Shown here in pieces: positions 8,542-17,266 of a stretch of DNA of 64,000 nt. The stretch spans positions 43,779-107,778 of the forward strand of contig CAYPHJ010000002.1 of assembly GCA_964410485.1 (NCBI GenBank). The letters are read 5' to 3'. This DNA comes from CAYPHJ01 sp964410485 (GTDB taxonomy: Bacteria; Desulfobacterota; Binatia; UBA9968). The first letter of the stretch is position 1, and the number at the start of each line of letters is the position of its first letter. A program made the position numbers and the translations under genes. Under the pieces are notes generated by a model. The model was not told where the DNA came from, made no database searches, and was given only the letters and a program-made list of their open reading frames with translations.

Positions 8542-10068
8542 TCAAGAGCCTGTCAGCGCCGCCGGCATGATCGTCAGCGACTTCTCCCAATCGTTGCGCA
8601 GATCGGCGGAGGAAGGGAAGCGAATGCCATTTTCGTCGAGGATCTTGTTGGTTGACTGCAACAGCTCAGCCCGGTTGAACACCATGATTTCGTGGTTGCG
8701 GTGAACAACCCTGGCGAGTTTTACGACGACCTGTGGCTGCTCGTTGTCGCGCAGGACTTCAACCAGGTGGCGGAGATTTCTTATTGGGACGTCGTTTACA
8801 TGGGTGATGATCGAGCGCTCGGCGTCATCGTATCCTTTGGTAATCCGATCGGGGAACATGGGCGACGAAACCACGACTAATTCTTCGCCCTCGAACCTCG
8901 GTCTATCATAGCGCCGGACCAGGAGCGGGCTTATTTGACTCGAGGGCATAGGTCTCTGCGCATGCATCCGCTCAATGTACTCTTGGGTCGCTTGAGAAAA
9001 GACCAGAGGCCCAAAAATGAAATAACGCGGGGTGGTATTCAACAGATAAGGAACGACCAGGTCACGGCGGGAAGGAACCGGCATGTTCACTTCGACAAAT
9101 TTGCCGTCCCGAAAAACGGTCATACCGATCACTCCGTTTGTCGCGTATTTCTGAACCAGATACAAAGCCGACAAGCGCAGATCGTACCTCACGATGACTT
9201 TTCCATCACTGTCGATTGGCGTGTCGCCGATTTTTGTGATCACATCCCACTCGCGCAGCGGGTAATCGGAGTCGCTGCGATAAGGCTCTGATACCATGAT
9301 CCCGTTTGTTCCGGATGGGAGCCCCAGTTTTTGCCGTAACGCGCCATTTTCGACAGTCTGTAAACGATCGAGAAGCTGTGGTTTGCCGTCAAAGCTGCCG
9401 TTGGCGATACCCGCCAAAAACAACTGGATTTCTTCCACAGGAATCAGATAGCCGATGTTCTGCGCGTTTTGAATCAAGCTGAAAACAAGGCCCACCAGCC
9501 TGCCGTCGGAAACCGCGGGCCCGCCACTGTTGCCGAAGTTGAGGGCAGCGTCCACCTGAATGCGCAACCCGCTGGTTTGATAATAGTAGTCGGTGTATTC
9601 GATGCGTGAGACGATTCCCTGAGTCACGGAAAGCTCCGTTCCTCCCGTCGGATATCCGTACACATTGACAGTGTCCTTGACCCGAGGCAATTCCTCGGCG
9701 AACGGAATTGCTCCGCGGTTGTGAAAAAAGGACTCATCATCGAGTGTCAAAATGGCCAAATCCATAGCCGGCGCCATTGCTTCGACGCGCGCCGGTATGC
9801 GACTCGAAGATTGATTGGGCTGGACATAAATCTGCCGCGCGTATGAGACGACATGGGCATTGGTAAGAATGCGATTGCCCGAAATGACCACACCGGAGCC
9901 TTTGACCTGCTGAGGAATACCTCTCATCCATGGGCGCAGGACATCGGGGCTTTGCCGTGTCGCGTGAATCTTGACGACCAGATCGCGGATCTGGTCCTCC
10001 GCACGGACAATCAGTGGATGGCCGAGAAATAAACCGATGAACAGCAATGCGAGCACGATTCCCTGCAT
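8542..10068 (-). CDS. Secreted trypsin-like (DEG/HtrA) serine protease with PDZ region
   Basis: The start is placed at the ATG at 10068, with AGGAG 7 nt before it, giving 508 residues. An N-terminal signal peptide (MQGIVLALLFIGLFLGHPLIVRA) directs export. The protease domain has His in TNAHVV, Asp in AMDLAIL and Ser in GNSGGP. A PDZ-like domain follows (about residues 250-345), then a long C-terminal part with a second, degenerate PDZ. That build (short linker, single good PDZ, extra C-terminal extension) resembles the plant DEG2/DEG9-like branch more than classical E. coli DegP. It probably acts in periplasmic protein quality control. It is monocistronic and divergent from the candidate RNA at 10232. 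Confidence 0.87.
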   Translation of the reverse strand: MQGIVLALLFIGLFLGHPLIVRAEDQIRDLVVKIHATRQSPDVLRPWMRGIPQQVKGSGVVISGNRILTNAHVVSYARQIYVQPNQSSSRIPARVEAMAPAMDLAILTLDDESFFHNRGAIPFAEELPRVKDTVNVYGYPTGGTELSVTQGIVSRIEYTDYYYQTSGLRIQVDAALNFGNSGGPAVSDGRLVGLVFSLIQNAQNIGYLIPVEEIQLFLAGIANGSFDGKPQLLDRLQTVENGALRQKLGLPSGTNGIMVSEPYRSDSDYPLREWDVITKIGDTPIDSDGKVIVRYDLRLSALYLVQKYATNGVIGMTVFRDGKFVEVNMPVPSRRDLVVPYLLNTTPRYFIFGPLVFSQATQEYIERMHAQRPMPSSQISPLLVRRYDRPRFEGEELVVVSSPMFPDRITKGYDDAERSIITHVNDVPIRNLRHLVEVLRDNEQPQVVVKLARVVHRNHEIMVFNRAELLQSTNKILDENGIRFPSSADLRNDWEKSLTIMPAALTGS

Positions 10069-10196
10069 GGTAGCTCCTGTTTTTTTGTTTCCCCTGCCGC
10101 TGGAACGGCCACTATTATAGCAAAGAACACCTGCAGGTAAATGACCCAAAAATTGGAGTGGTGGAATCAACCGAATATTTATTTTATCCAGACTGC

Positions 10197-10225
10197 TTGA
10201 CACGTCTTGGCTTGCGCGCTAGAAA
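10197..10225 (+). promoter_or_regulatory. Sigma-70-type promoter for the 10.2-10.6 kb transcript
   Basis: A perfect TTGACA (10197-10202) is followed after exactly 17 nt by TAGAAA (10220-10225), a four-of-six match to TATAAT. The predicted start is near 10232. No protein gene on this strand lies downstream before the terminator at 10576. Confidence 0.6.
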
Positions 10226-10231
10226 AAAGTT

Positions 10232-10609
10232 GAGCCCCGATCTCTAGGGGTGGGTTGCGAGAGCGAAGCGCGCCGTTTACTCGCTATCCAAAATGGAGGG
10301 GAATATGGTAGGCGAGAATCCACCGGGCCAATATCGCCCGCTGACGGCGGGCACACGAAATTCGTCCGCGACTCACGACGGGCTTCGAGCTGCCTGAACA
10401 AGTCCCCAACTTTTGGTACCAAAAGCGTACCCTCGTAGAGCGAGAAACAGGAGGGACTTACCCGAAGCAGATTTAGAGCCCGTTTGAAATGATTCCGGAT
10501 GGGAGGACGGGTGCACCGGTGCCGGCGGGCTTGAACAAAAGTGATGTTTCCGACGACGCGGATAGCGTCAAGGATAGGGCTTCTTCCCGGGAAGAAGCCC
10601 TGTTTTTTT
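10232..10609 (+). ncRNA. Candidate structured non-coding RNA, about 378 nt
   Basis: The interval between two minus-strand genes has its own promoter and terminator on the plus strand and no convincing protein. It is full of possible stems: CCCC/GGGG at 10236-10250, GCCCGC/GCGGGC at 10336-10352, a 7-bp stem AAGTCCC/GGGACTT (10400-10406 with 10453-10459) enclosing two hairpins (10410-10425 and 10432-10444), and GAGCCCG/CGGGCTT (10476-10482 with 10526-10532). The length suits RNase P RNA or tmRNA, but I could not find the conserved sequences of either, nor of 6S RNA, SRP RNA, T-box or common riboswitches. I infer an unassigned structured RNA. Confidence 0.5.
10576..10609 (+). terminator. Strong intrinsic terminator
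   Basis: A perfect 13-bp self-complementary stem centred on CCCGGG (10576-10601) is followed by a run of seven T. It ends the plus-strand transcript starting near 10232 and lies 16 nt from the stop of the convergent gene at 10626. Confidence 0.85.
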
Positions 10610-10625
10610 GTTGGCTGCTGATCGC

Positions 10626-11333
10626 CTAGCGAAGCAGTTGCCCGAAGCCCGGTAAAGAAACCTTCATGCCGAGTTGTTGCAGCACCCACCAAAGCGACGC
10701 AGCGGTGGTGGAGATGACGGATCGATCGGTATCCCTTTCCAATTCCTCGACATACGCCACGGAGCGCCAGCGGCCCTGAATAACGATGGCATCGACGGAT
10801 GGCATGCGACGGAACAAACCGCGCGCTACTCTATAGGAGGCGTATTCCGGTAGCTTTGCCTGTTCCACCGGTTTGGTGACCTCCAGGCCGTTGATCGCCG
10901 AAACGGCGAATCCTGCATCCCGGTAATAGCGGCTCACCTGTTGATTGATCTTTTCCATGTAAGCGGTGGCAATGATGATGTTTTTCGCTTCGCAGTGCTT
11001 CAGCGCTTCCGCCGTTGCGTTCATTCCCGTGCTAATCGGCAGGCCCATCCGGCGTGACAGCGCCCCGACGATGTCTTGCTCGGCGCGGTATCCGCGTTGA
11101 GTTCCCAAAGTGATCCCCCCGAGAAGAATCGCATCGCACTCCTCTGCGGTAAAAACCCCCAGCGCCGTCTCGAGCGCTGCTATTGCTTTGTCGAACTCCT
11201 GGCTTGTGTGCGCTTGCACGTTCAGGCCGGAGGCGACAATCGTGAATCCCGCCGGTAGGATGAGATCCCAATCCGAAGGTGTTTCAAAAACCGATGGAGA
11301 CAAATAACCGATGCGAGCCTTCCATCCCGGCAT
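10626..11333 (-). CDS. Asp/Glu racemase / maleate isomerase-fold protein lacking both catalytic Cys
   Basis: The 235-residue protein has the two-lobed fold of the aspartate/glutamate racemase, maleate isomerase and arylmalonate decarboxylase superfamily. Diagnostic segments are CDAILLGGITLGTQRG (first active-site loop) and VDAIVIQGRWRS (second). In active racemases each loop carries a Cys; here both positions are Gly (LLGG and IQG). The nearby Cys in EECDA is four residues upstream, within the strand. It may use another mechanism or bind a ligand only. The start has AGGGG 8 nt upstream. It follows a paralogue at 11385, so the pair likely forms one transcription unit. Confidence 0.75.
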   Translation of the reverse strand: MPGWKARIGYLSPSVFETPSDWDLILPAGFTIVASGLNVQAHTSQEFDKAIAALETALGVFTAEECDAILLGGITLGTQRGYRAEQDIVGALSRRMGLPISTGMNATAEALKHCEAKNIIIATAYMEKINQQVSRYYRDAGFAVSAINGLEVTKPVEQAKLPEYASYRVARGLFRRMPSVDAIVIQGRWRSVAYVEELERDTDRSVISTTAASLWWVLQQLGMKVSLPGFGQLLR

Positions 11334-11384
11334 GTTGGCTACCCCTGAATGTTGTCAATGACTTGGATTTATAAATCTCCTGCA

Positions 11385-12125
11385 TCAGTTGAGAGCAGGC
11401 ATTTCCGCCAGCAGGCTGCCGTAACCGGTGATCGGGCAACGCAATCCCAGCCGTAGCTGTGTCTCCCAACAGCGCGCCGCACCGGGGTGAATCACCGGCA
11501 GACCGAGACTTTCTTCCAGGCGTTCGATAATGTCAAGCGTCTTCCACGCCGAGCCCAGCATGTAGATCCCATCGGCATCCTTGTATCTGGCGGCGATGTT
11601 GCTGATGAATGCGAAAATCTGTCCAGGCGGAACCGCCGGGACATCAGCAAAGGGAGCGTTGATTCCTTCCATGGCCAGCACCTCAAAACCGGCTTCAGTG
11701 AAGTAGCGTGCAAAGATCGCGTTCATTGTCTCAGGAAAGTAACTTGCACCAACGAACCTTTTTACGCCAAGCGTCCTGAGGGCGCGCACGTGGTTCTGGC
11801 CCGAAGTGAACATCTGAGCGCCGTACTTGTTCTCCCAGCGTTCGATGATCTCTTGCTCGCCCGTGTAACCCAACAACATAAACGGCGGCGCGCCACTCGG
11901 CCGAATAAGCGTTGCCCCTGAATGCGCGAGCTCTGCGACCTTCGCTTCATAGCCCGGCATAGAGGACCTGAACTCCGCCTCATCGCCGCGCGTGAAGTTC
12001 ATGGTGCGGCTCAAAAATTTGATTGGCGCCGGGATCTTTTCGTCGAGGTCGATCTCCTGACCGGCTTCCGGCCGGTTCGTGGGTCGCACGGTTCCGACGA
12101 TGTATTGTTTTTCCATTGCAGTCAT
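11385..12125 (-). CDS. Second Asp/Glu racemase / maleate isomerase-fold protein, Cys-less
   Basis: The start is set at ATG 12125, preceded by GGAGGA at 4 nt, giving 246 residues; the frame stays open upstream to 12158. The fold is the same as its downstream neighbour: the first loop reads LIRPSGAPPFMLLGYTG and the second GIYMLGSAWKTLD. The second-loop Cys is replaced by Gly, and no Cys stands at the first loop either. Maleate isomerase-like genes often sit beside amidases, hydroxyacid dehydrogenases and NMT1-type binding proteins, as found elsewhere in this window. The substrate is unknown, and a non-catalytic role is possible. Confidence 0.75.
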   Translation of the reverse strand: MTAMEKQYIVGTVRPTNRPEAGQEIDLDEKIPAPIKFLSRTMNFTRGDEAEFRSSMPGYEAKVAELAHSGATLIRPSGAPPFMLLGYTGEQEIIERWENKYGAQMFTSGQNHVRALRTLGVKRFVGASYFPETMNAIFARYFTEAGFEVLAMEGINAPFADVPAVPPGQIFAFISNIAARYKDADGIYMLGSAWKTLDIIERLEESLGLPVIHPGAARCWETQLRLGLRCPITGYGSLLAEMPALN

Positions 12126-12152
12126 AAGTCCTCCAGCTGCGGTTGAAGATGC

Positions 12153-12222
12153 GTTCAATAGTTCAAGTGTTCACGATGGCGAAGAGGGGACATTGACCTT
12201 TTGAACCTTTGAATCTTGAACA
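12153..12222. repeat. GTTCAANN octamer array, inverted pair
   Basis: The left arm carries GTTCAATA, GTTCAAGT and a GTTCACGA unit. The right arm (12194-12222) carries complementary TTGAAC-type units. The array fills the gap between two minus-strand genes and directly follows the stop of the ParB-like gene at 12223. Confidence 0.8.
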
Positions 12223-13233
12223 CTATTGGTCTTCGGGAGCGCCGCCCGATTTGGCCAGATCATCCATTTTGATTTTCTCAACATTGAGTTTAGCGGCAGC
12301 TTTTTTCATCCGTTCAATAACTTCGTCGAAGCTCAGCGGTGCCGCGTCTTTGGGACGGAAGCGGATTGGATTCAATCGAGCGACGACAAAGCTTTTGAGG
12401 TAAGGACTGCTTAAACCTCGTGACTTCAAGGTCTCGACTTTCTCGACGACCAGATCGTCTATTTGCATGAGAGCAGTTGCCCGTTGTTGTCGAAATTTCA
12501 GAGCTTCAGCCAGCGGTTTTTTGAAAAATCCATCGGCGCGCCTGAGAATAGGATGATAGGCGCCGCCGCTGAAGCGCGGTCGTTCCAGATAGCAGAGTCC
12601 GAGTGTGATCAAAGCGGCCTCTTCGAATTCCAACGCATACGTTTCCTCGGTCGCATGGTCGAGCACTGCCAACTCGCGGTACATTTTAACGACTTCAAGC
12701 GCGCGTTCGCGCAAGTTATGCGCTTTCTCGGTGTTGAGCGCCAGTATCTGATACGCTGCGGAGGGATCCGGCACGACGATCGCAACAATGGTTTTTGCGC
12801 CGAGCGTCCGTAACGCGGCGAGTCGATGATTTCCATTTGGCGTCCAGTAGCGCACTGTATCGGGTGTTTCTTTACCGCGAACGACGATAATGGGATCGAT
12901 GAAACGGCCCAACTTAGCGATCACGGTCTCGAGCTTGCGCACATGTGCATCGGATAGATTGCGTTGATAGGGCGTCGGTTCGACCTGTTCGATAGGTAGG
13001 GCGGCCATGAGCAGCCAGTGTCCTCCAAAAGGTTCACGATAAGCCGCCAAAAGCTTGCCGCCGTCGCGTTCAATAGCTCTCTCTAGTTCGATGACATCAC
13101 CGGGGGGATGTCCCGCCACCGATTCTGCAGCAGTCAAACCGACGGAATGCCCGGCGAGCTTTCGTCGTCTGCGCCCTTTGGCTAAAGTATTTCCCGCTTT
13201 CTTGGACGGCATGCCTGGTCGATTGCTTAACAC
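12223..13233 (-). CDS. ParB/sulfiredoxin-fold nuclease-domain protein, solitary
   Basis: The 336-residue protein has a Lys/Arg-rich N-terminus (about 1-35) and then a ParB N-terminal-like domain (about 80-190). Motifs include YQRNLSDAHVRKLETVI, DPIIVVRG and a box II variant, PNGNHRLAALRTLGA, in place of the GERRxRA of true chromosome-partition ParB. The rest is helical with a basic C-terminal region. There is no ParA gene and no HTH of the ParB type, so a role in chromosome segregation is unlikely. Solitary proteins of this fold include CTP-dependent switches and DNA-modification or phage-linked proteins. Function unknown. Confidence 0.75.
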   Translation of the reverse strand: MLSNRPGMPSKKAGNTLAKGRRRRKLAGHSVGLTAAESVAGHPPGDVIELERAIERDGGKLLAAYREPFGGHWLLMAALPIEQVEPTPYQRNLSDAHVRKLETVIAKLGRFIDPIIVVRGKETPDTVRYWTPNGNHRLAALRTLGAKTIVAIVVPDPSAAYQILALNTEKAHNLRERALEVVKMYRELAVLDHATEETYALEFEEAALITLGLCYLERPRFSGGAYHPILRRADGFFKKPLAEALKFRQQRATALMQIDDLVVEKVETLKSRGLSSPYLKSFVVARLNPIRFRPKDAAPLSFDEVIERMKKAAAKLNVEKIKMDDLAKSGGAPEDQ

Positions 13234-13257
13234 ATGAAACGCTACTGTGCCAAATCT

Positions 13258-14496
13258 CTAATTTCTCGTTTTAAACGAGAGAACGGCCAGAGCCATCCCG
13301 GTTACCAGGAAACCTCCCACGGCCACGGCCGTGGGAGCACCGGCGAACTCCGCGATGGTGCCCGAGACCATTCCACCCACCGGCATCAAGTCCCAGGTTA
13401 GGCCGAAAATGCCCATCACGCGTCCACGAAACTGTTCGGGCAAACGCAATTGGAGCACTGTATTGATCGTCGTCATGTAGTACTGGCTGGTAAAGCCAAG
13501 GACAAATGCCAGCGCCAGAGAAAGGGGATAAGAGGTAGACACTGCAAAGAAAACCAGCAGAATGCCAAAGCCGGTCGCACCCATAAGCGCGCGTCTGACG
13601 CCCTTTTCTTCTACGTGAGCGAAGTAGGCGACGGCGAGCGTACCGGCCAATGCGCCCGCGCCACCAAGGCTCTGCAAAAAACCGAAACCACGCGAGCCGA
13701 CTGCCAAGATATCTCGGGCAAAGACCGGCATCAGGATCAAGTAAGACATGCCGAAGACGCTATTGAAGAACGTCATGGCGATGAGTGTGTAGAAGATCTC
13801 TTCAGTGCGGATGAAATTCAAACCATCCATGACGTGCTGCAACAGACCTCTGCTTGCTACTGATTGCACGCGTGCCTCCGTGCGAATGAACAGCCAGAGA
13901 AGGACTGCTGTGAAAGACGCGACGGCGCAAACGCCATAGGTAAGCGCGAGTCCCAGGAGATGGATCATGATCCCGGCCATGGCCGGGCCGACAAGCCGGT
14001 TCAATTGCCAGATGGTGCCGCCGACGGCGACGGCACTGGCCATATCGTCCTTTGGCACCATCTCTGGTAGCAGCGCCATTCGGCTCGGCCTGTCAAAAGC
14101 CCGGATCGCGCCCGAACAGAAGGCAAGGGCCATAACCAACCAGAGAGCGGCCGCGCCTGTAGCGACAACAAGACTCAAGCAAAGAAAAATGGCGCCCGAT
14201 CCGCACTGGCTGGCGATCATGATGCGTCGGCGATCCTTCCGATCGGCCACAACCCCGCCCACGAGCGTCAGCGTGATCGTGGGAACTGCGTGAGCCAAGC
14301 CGGTCAAGCCTAGCGCCAGGGGTGAATTCGTCAATTCAAGCACCAGCCAGCTTTGGGCCACGTGCTCCATGTTCATCGCAAGAACGGAAAACAGCTGACC
14401 CAACCAGTAGAGGCGGTAGTTGCGATGGCGCAGCGCGGTTAGAGTCTGGCTAATTTTCCGCGTGCGCGGTCGCGATGATGCAGTTGGTTTCGGCAT
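13258..14496 (-). CDS. MFS transporter
   Basis: The 412-residue protein has about 12 hydrophobic segments. The conserved loop after helix 2 reads GGVVADRKDRRRIMI, the G-x-x-x-D-R-x-x-R-R signature of the major facilitator superfamily. It resembles the EntS/macrolide-efflux subgroup and shares the ALRHRNYRLYWLGQ N-terminal segment common there. It should export a small molecule from the cytoplasm using the proton gradient; the substrate cannot be read from sequence. A second MFS protein of the same subgroup is at 28201. Clear start context is lacking, but only one Met precedes helix 1. Confidence 0.88.
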   Translation of the reverse strand: MPKPTASSRPRTRKISQTLTALRHRNYRLYWLGQLFSVLAMNMEHVAQSWLVLELTNSPLALGLTGLAHAVPTITLTLVGGVVADRKDRRRIMIASQCGSGAIFLCLSLVVATGAAALWLVMALAFCSGAIRAFDRPSRMALLPEMVPKDDMASAVAVGGTIWQLNRLVGPAMAGIMIHLLGLALTYGVCAVASFTAVLLWLFIRTEARVQSVASRGLLQHVMDGLNFIRTEEIFYTLIAMTFFNSVFGMSYLILMPVFARDILAVGSRGFGFLQSLGGAGALAGTLAVAYFAHVEEKGVRRALMGATGFGILLVFFAVSTSYPLSLALAFVLGFTSQYYMTTINTVLQLRLPEQFRGRVMGIFGLTWDLMPVGGMVSGTIAEFAGAPTAVAVGGFLVTGMALAVLSFKTRN

Positions 14497-14636
14497 TGGT
14501 GGTATCGGTAGAGTATAGAGCTAGGGTACTGTTAGACATGAACGGGGCGCCGGTGTCAAAAGATTTTCGCAGCGGTTGAGCAATCGTTGACTAACTTTTA
14601 TCATCTGCCGACAACAACTCAGAGGAGGGATCCGAG

Positions 14637-15989
14637 ATGGCTCAGTACGATTATGATCTTTTTACGATCGGTGCCGGTTCGGGGGGTGTGCGAGCAAGCC
14701 GGGTGTCAGCTTTTTACGGGGCTCGAGTCGCTATTGCAGAAGAGCGCTACTTCGGAGGCACTTGCGTGAATGTCGGCTGCATTCCCAAAAAGCTCTTGGT
14801 CTACGCCTCTCATTTTGGCGAAGACTTCGAGGACGCGGCCGCATACGGGTGGACCCTCGGTGAACGGCGTGTCGATTGGGCTAAACTGATCGAGAACAAA
14901 GACAGAGAGATTAGCCGCCTCAATAATGTATACCGCAAACTCTTGCATGATGCCGGTGTGACAATCATCGATGGTCATGCGCAGGTCATCGATCCGCACA
15001 CTGTCTCGGTCGATGGTAAAAGGTATAGCGCCAAATACATTCTCATAGCCACCGGCAGCTGGCCCCTTGTTCCAGAGATTCCTGGATCGGAGAACGCCAT
15101 TACCTCCAATGAGGCATTCTATCTGCCGAACCTGCCGCGCAAGGTCATGATCGTCGGCGGCGGCTACATCGGCGTCGAGTTTGCCGGTATCTTTCACGGC
15201 CTGGGGGCAGAGGTGACGCAGCTTTATTATGGGCCCTTGTTTTTGCGCGGCTTCGACGACGATGTGCGCGAGATATTGGCGCAGGAGATGAAAAAGCGTG
15301 GGATCGATCTTCGCTTTAACACGGATGTACTACGCATCGAAAAGCTGAGCCAGAGTTTGAAGGCCACACTCACCGGAGGAATTACACTGGACGTGGAGCA
15401 GATTCTCTACGCCACTGGACGCGTTCCCAATACCCACTCATTGGGGTTGGAAAAGGCCGGAGTCATGCTCAACTTGAGCGGCGCCGTTTCGGTCGATGAT
15501 TATTCTCGAACATCCATCGAGAGCATCTATGCGATAGGCGATTGCACGGATCGTCTCATGCTGACTCCGGTAGCCATTGCCGAAGGGCGAGCCCTTGCCG
15601 AGACGCTGTTTAACAACAATCCCGTGAAGCCAAGCTACGTTAATGTTCCAACGGCGGTTTTCAGTAATCCGAATGTGGGAACCGTTGGGTTTACCGAAGC
15701 TGAGGCGCGTGAGCGGTTTGGCAAGGTGGATGTCTACAAAACTACGTTCAAACCCCTCAAGTATACGCTTACGTGGCGGGATGAGAAAACGATGATGAAA
15801 ATCGTTGTCGATGCGGTGACTGACAAGGTGGTCGGCTGTCATATGGTTGGAGCCGATGCGGGAGAGATTATTCAGGGCCTTGCTGTTGCAATGAACTGCG
15901 GCGCAACTAAAGCGCAGTTCGATGCGACCATTGGTATTCATCCAACGGCGGCGGAAGAGTTTGTCACGATGAGGACAAAAGTGGCGTAA
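14637..15989 (+). CDS. gor: Glutathione-disulfide reductase
   Basis: This 450-residue flavoprotein disulfide reductase has an FAD-binding motif (GAGSGGVRASR), the redox-active pair C43 and C48 in GGTCVNVGCIPKK, and the C-terminal catalytic HPTAAEE. The GTCVNVGCIPKKL form is the glutathione reductase subtype. It regenerates reduced glutathione in the cytoplasm. In the NAD(P)H domain, GGGYIGVEFAGIFHGLGAEV is followed by LYYGPLFLRGFDDD. Bacterial NADPH-specific enzymes have an Arg-Lys/Arg pair where this one has Tyr-Tyr, so cofactor preference may be relaxed or shifted. The start is well supported (AGGAGGG 8 nt upstream). It is monocistronic. Confidence 0.92.
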   Translation: MAQYDYDLFTIGAGSGGVRASRVSAFYGARVAIAEERYFGGTCVNVGCIPKKLLVYASHFGEDFEDAAAYGWTLGERRVDWAKLIENKDREISRLNNVYRKLLHDAGVTIIDGHAQVIDPHTVSVDGKRYSAKYILIATGSWPLVPEIPGSENAITSNEAFYLPNLPRKVMIVGGGYIGVEFAGIFHGLGAEVTQLYYGPLFLRGFDDDVREILAQEMKKRGIDLRFNTDVLRIEKLSQSLKATLTGGITLDVEQILYATGRVPNTHSLGLEKAGVMLNLSGAVSVDDYSRTSIESIYAIGDCTDRLMLTPVAIAEGRALAETLFNNNPVKPSYVNVPTAVFSNPNVGTVGFTEAEARERFGKVDVYKTTFKPLKYTLTWRDEKTMMKIVVDAVTDKVVGCHMVGADAGEIIQGLAVAMNCGATKAQFDATIGIHPTAAEEFVTMRTKVA

Positions 15990-16218
15990 TCGAGAGCGCG
16001 AAGGCTTTTGCCGGCCTCGCGCGCCGATATCATGAGATAGCAATGCTTCGATACGTCTTTTACGGCGGTTAGGGGAGCAATTTCGCCGGAATTTCCAAGT
16101 CGGGCGAGAACGACCGGTTTTTCTGAAATAGGAATGTGCAAATCCAAGCAGTTATGCTTGGCATGGGGGTTGCGCTCTCAAGGCATCTTGCGAAACTAAA
16201 CTATGGAGTCATATAGCG

Positions 16219-16998
16219 ATGAATCGTGACCAATTCTGTGATGCGCTCCTGGGGATAATGGAACGTAAGGATCATTGGGCCTGGCCGGCTTTTACTTCAG
16301 GGAGAGTTCCCAAAGATCGTCTTCAGGTTCATTTCGAGCAGGAATATGCCACGTACGTGCGTGATTTTCCTATCATGGTCGGCTGGGCATACGTTCAATG
16401 TCCTATACCGGAGGTCCGGCGCAGTTTGGCTGAAAATCTTTACGAGGAAGAGACCGGTGGTCTGGTCGCGGGCAAGCCCCATCCCCAGCTGTTTCTCGAG
16501 TACCCGCGCGGCTTGAATATGGATCTGGACCGATTTGCCCACGTCCAATTGATTCCTGCCGCCAGACGTTATCGTGCTTTTCTCGACGATGCCACGCAAC
16601 GGCGTGGATGGGAAGTCGCTGCGGCAGTGGTTACGATTTTCGTCGAAGGAACAAAGGATGAACGGGCGGTAATCGAACCGACCGCACAGAAACCCGCTGT
16701 GTGCCAACTCGAAGAACATCCGTTGGTCAAGCACTACGGTATGCCTATTGAGTATCTGGCTCTCACCAAAGCTCATCGCGCAGTTGAAGGTCATCATCGC
16801 GCCGCCGCCTGGAACGGGGTTTTAGATCACGTGCCAGAAACCAGAAGACTAGCGGTTGTCAGCGCGATGAGCGATGCCTTACATCTATGGTTGGCCTATC
16901 GCGACGCAGTTGCCGTACTCTGCGGGGTCAGGCGTAACGGGAAAAAGTCGGATCCCTGCCGTTCAGTTTTTCAAGTCAAAAGCGAACTCGATCCGTAG
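16219..16998 (+). CDS. Haem-oxygenase-fold (PqqC/TenA-like) iron-containing redox enzyme
   Basis: The 259-residue all-helical protein shows the hallmarks of haem-oxygenase-like di-iron proteins: FEQEYATYVRDFP in the second helix, ENLYEEETGG followed by PHPQLF, and a later helix AHRAVEGHHRAA. The acidic and histidine residues in these three segments are the expected metal ligands (E in FEQE, E in YEEE, H in PHPQ, E and H in VEGHH). Relatives include PqqC, CADD and the UndA oxidases. No PQQ genes are near, so I do not call it PqqC. It stands alone, with 229 nt of upstream sequence in which I see no clear element. Reaction unknown. Confidence 0.75.
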   Translation: MNRDQFCDALLGIMERKDHWAWPAFTSGRVPKDRLQVHFEQEYATYVRDFPIMVGWAYVQCPIPEVRRSLAENLYEEETGGLVAGKPHPQLFLEYPRGLNMDLDRFAHVQLIPAARRYRAFLDDATQRRGWEVAAAVVTIFVEGTKDERAVIEPTAQKPAVCQLEEHPLVKHYGMPIEYLALTKAHRAVEGHHRAAAWNGVLDHVPETRRLAVVSAMSDALHLWLAYRDAVAVLCGVRRNGKKSDPCRSVFQVKSELDP

Positions 16999-17160
16999 AT
17001 CTTCTATCCCTTGACATCTTCGCGCCGGGGAAATTTCTCAGGTTGCATCTCCACAGATGGACAGCAGCCATGGCGAAATTACTTCGGTTTCAAAAGTCAA
17101 ATTGACACAAGACCAGGGTAAACCTCCCCGCCTGATGCCGGCGCTTTCTCAAGTTACCTG

Positions 17161-17206
17161 GCGTAGTTCCTGGTTTAGAGGCGAAACTTGGAAGGCGGAA
17201 CTACGC
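17161..17206. repeat. Inverted repeat with 10-bp arms
   Basis: GCGTAGTTCC and GGAACTACGC face each other across about 26 nt, upstream of the small secreted protein gene. It could form a transcript hairpin or be an operator. The rest of 16999-17266 shows nothing I can assign. Confidence 0.5.
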
Positions 17207-17266
17207 GCGGTGCGCGCTCTGTAACATTTGCCAGGTCGCCGCGTCCAATGAGGCAAGGAGGTTCTT

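Noticed and set aside
10291..10352. Cobalamin riboswitch (GGGAA and GAATCC-like pieces)
   Set aside because: The B12 box GCCACTG is missing and no cobalamin or transport gene lies downstream on that strand.
10219..10692. 157-codon minus-strand frame covering the structured-RNA interval
   Set aside because: It has no family-like motifs, overlaps the terminator and the next gene, and is explained by the palindromic content of the interval.
12223..13233. ParB gene as sign of the replication origin
   Set aside because: No parA, dnaA, parS clusters or typical ParB HTH; the box II motif differs.
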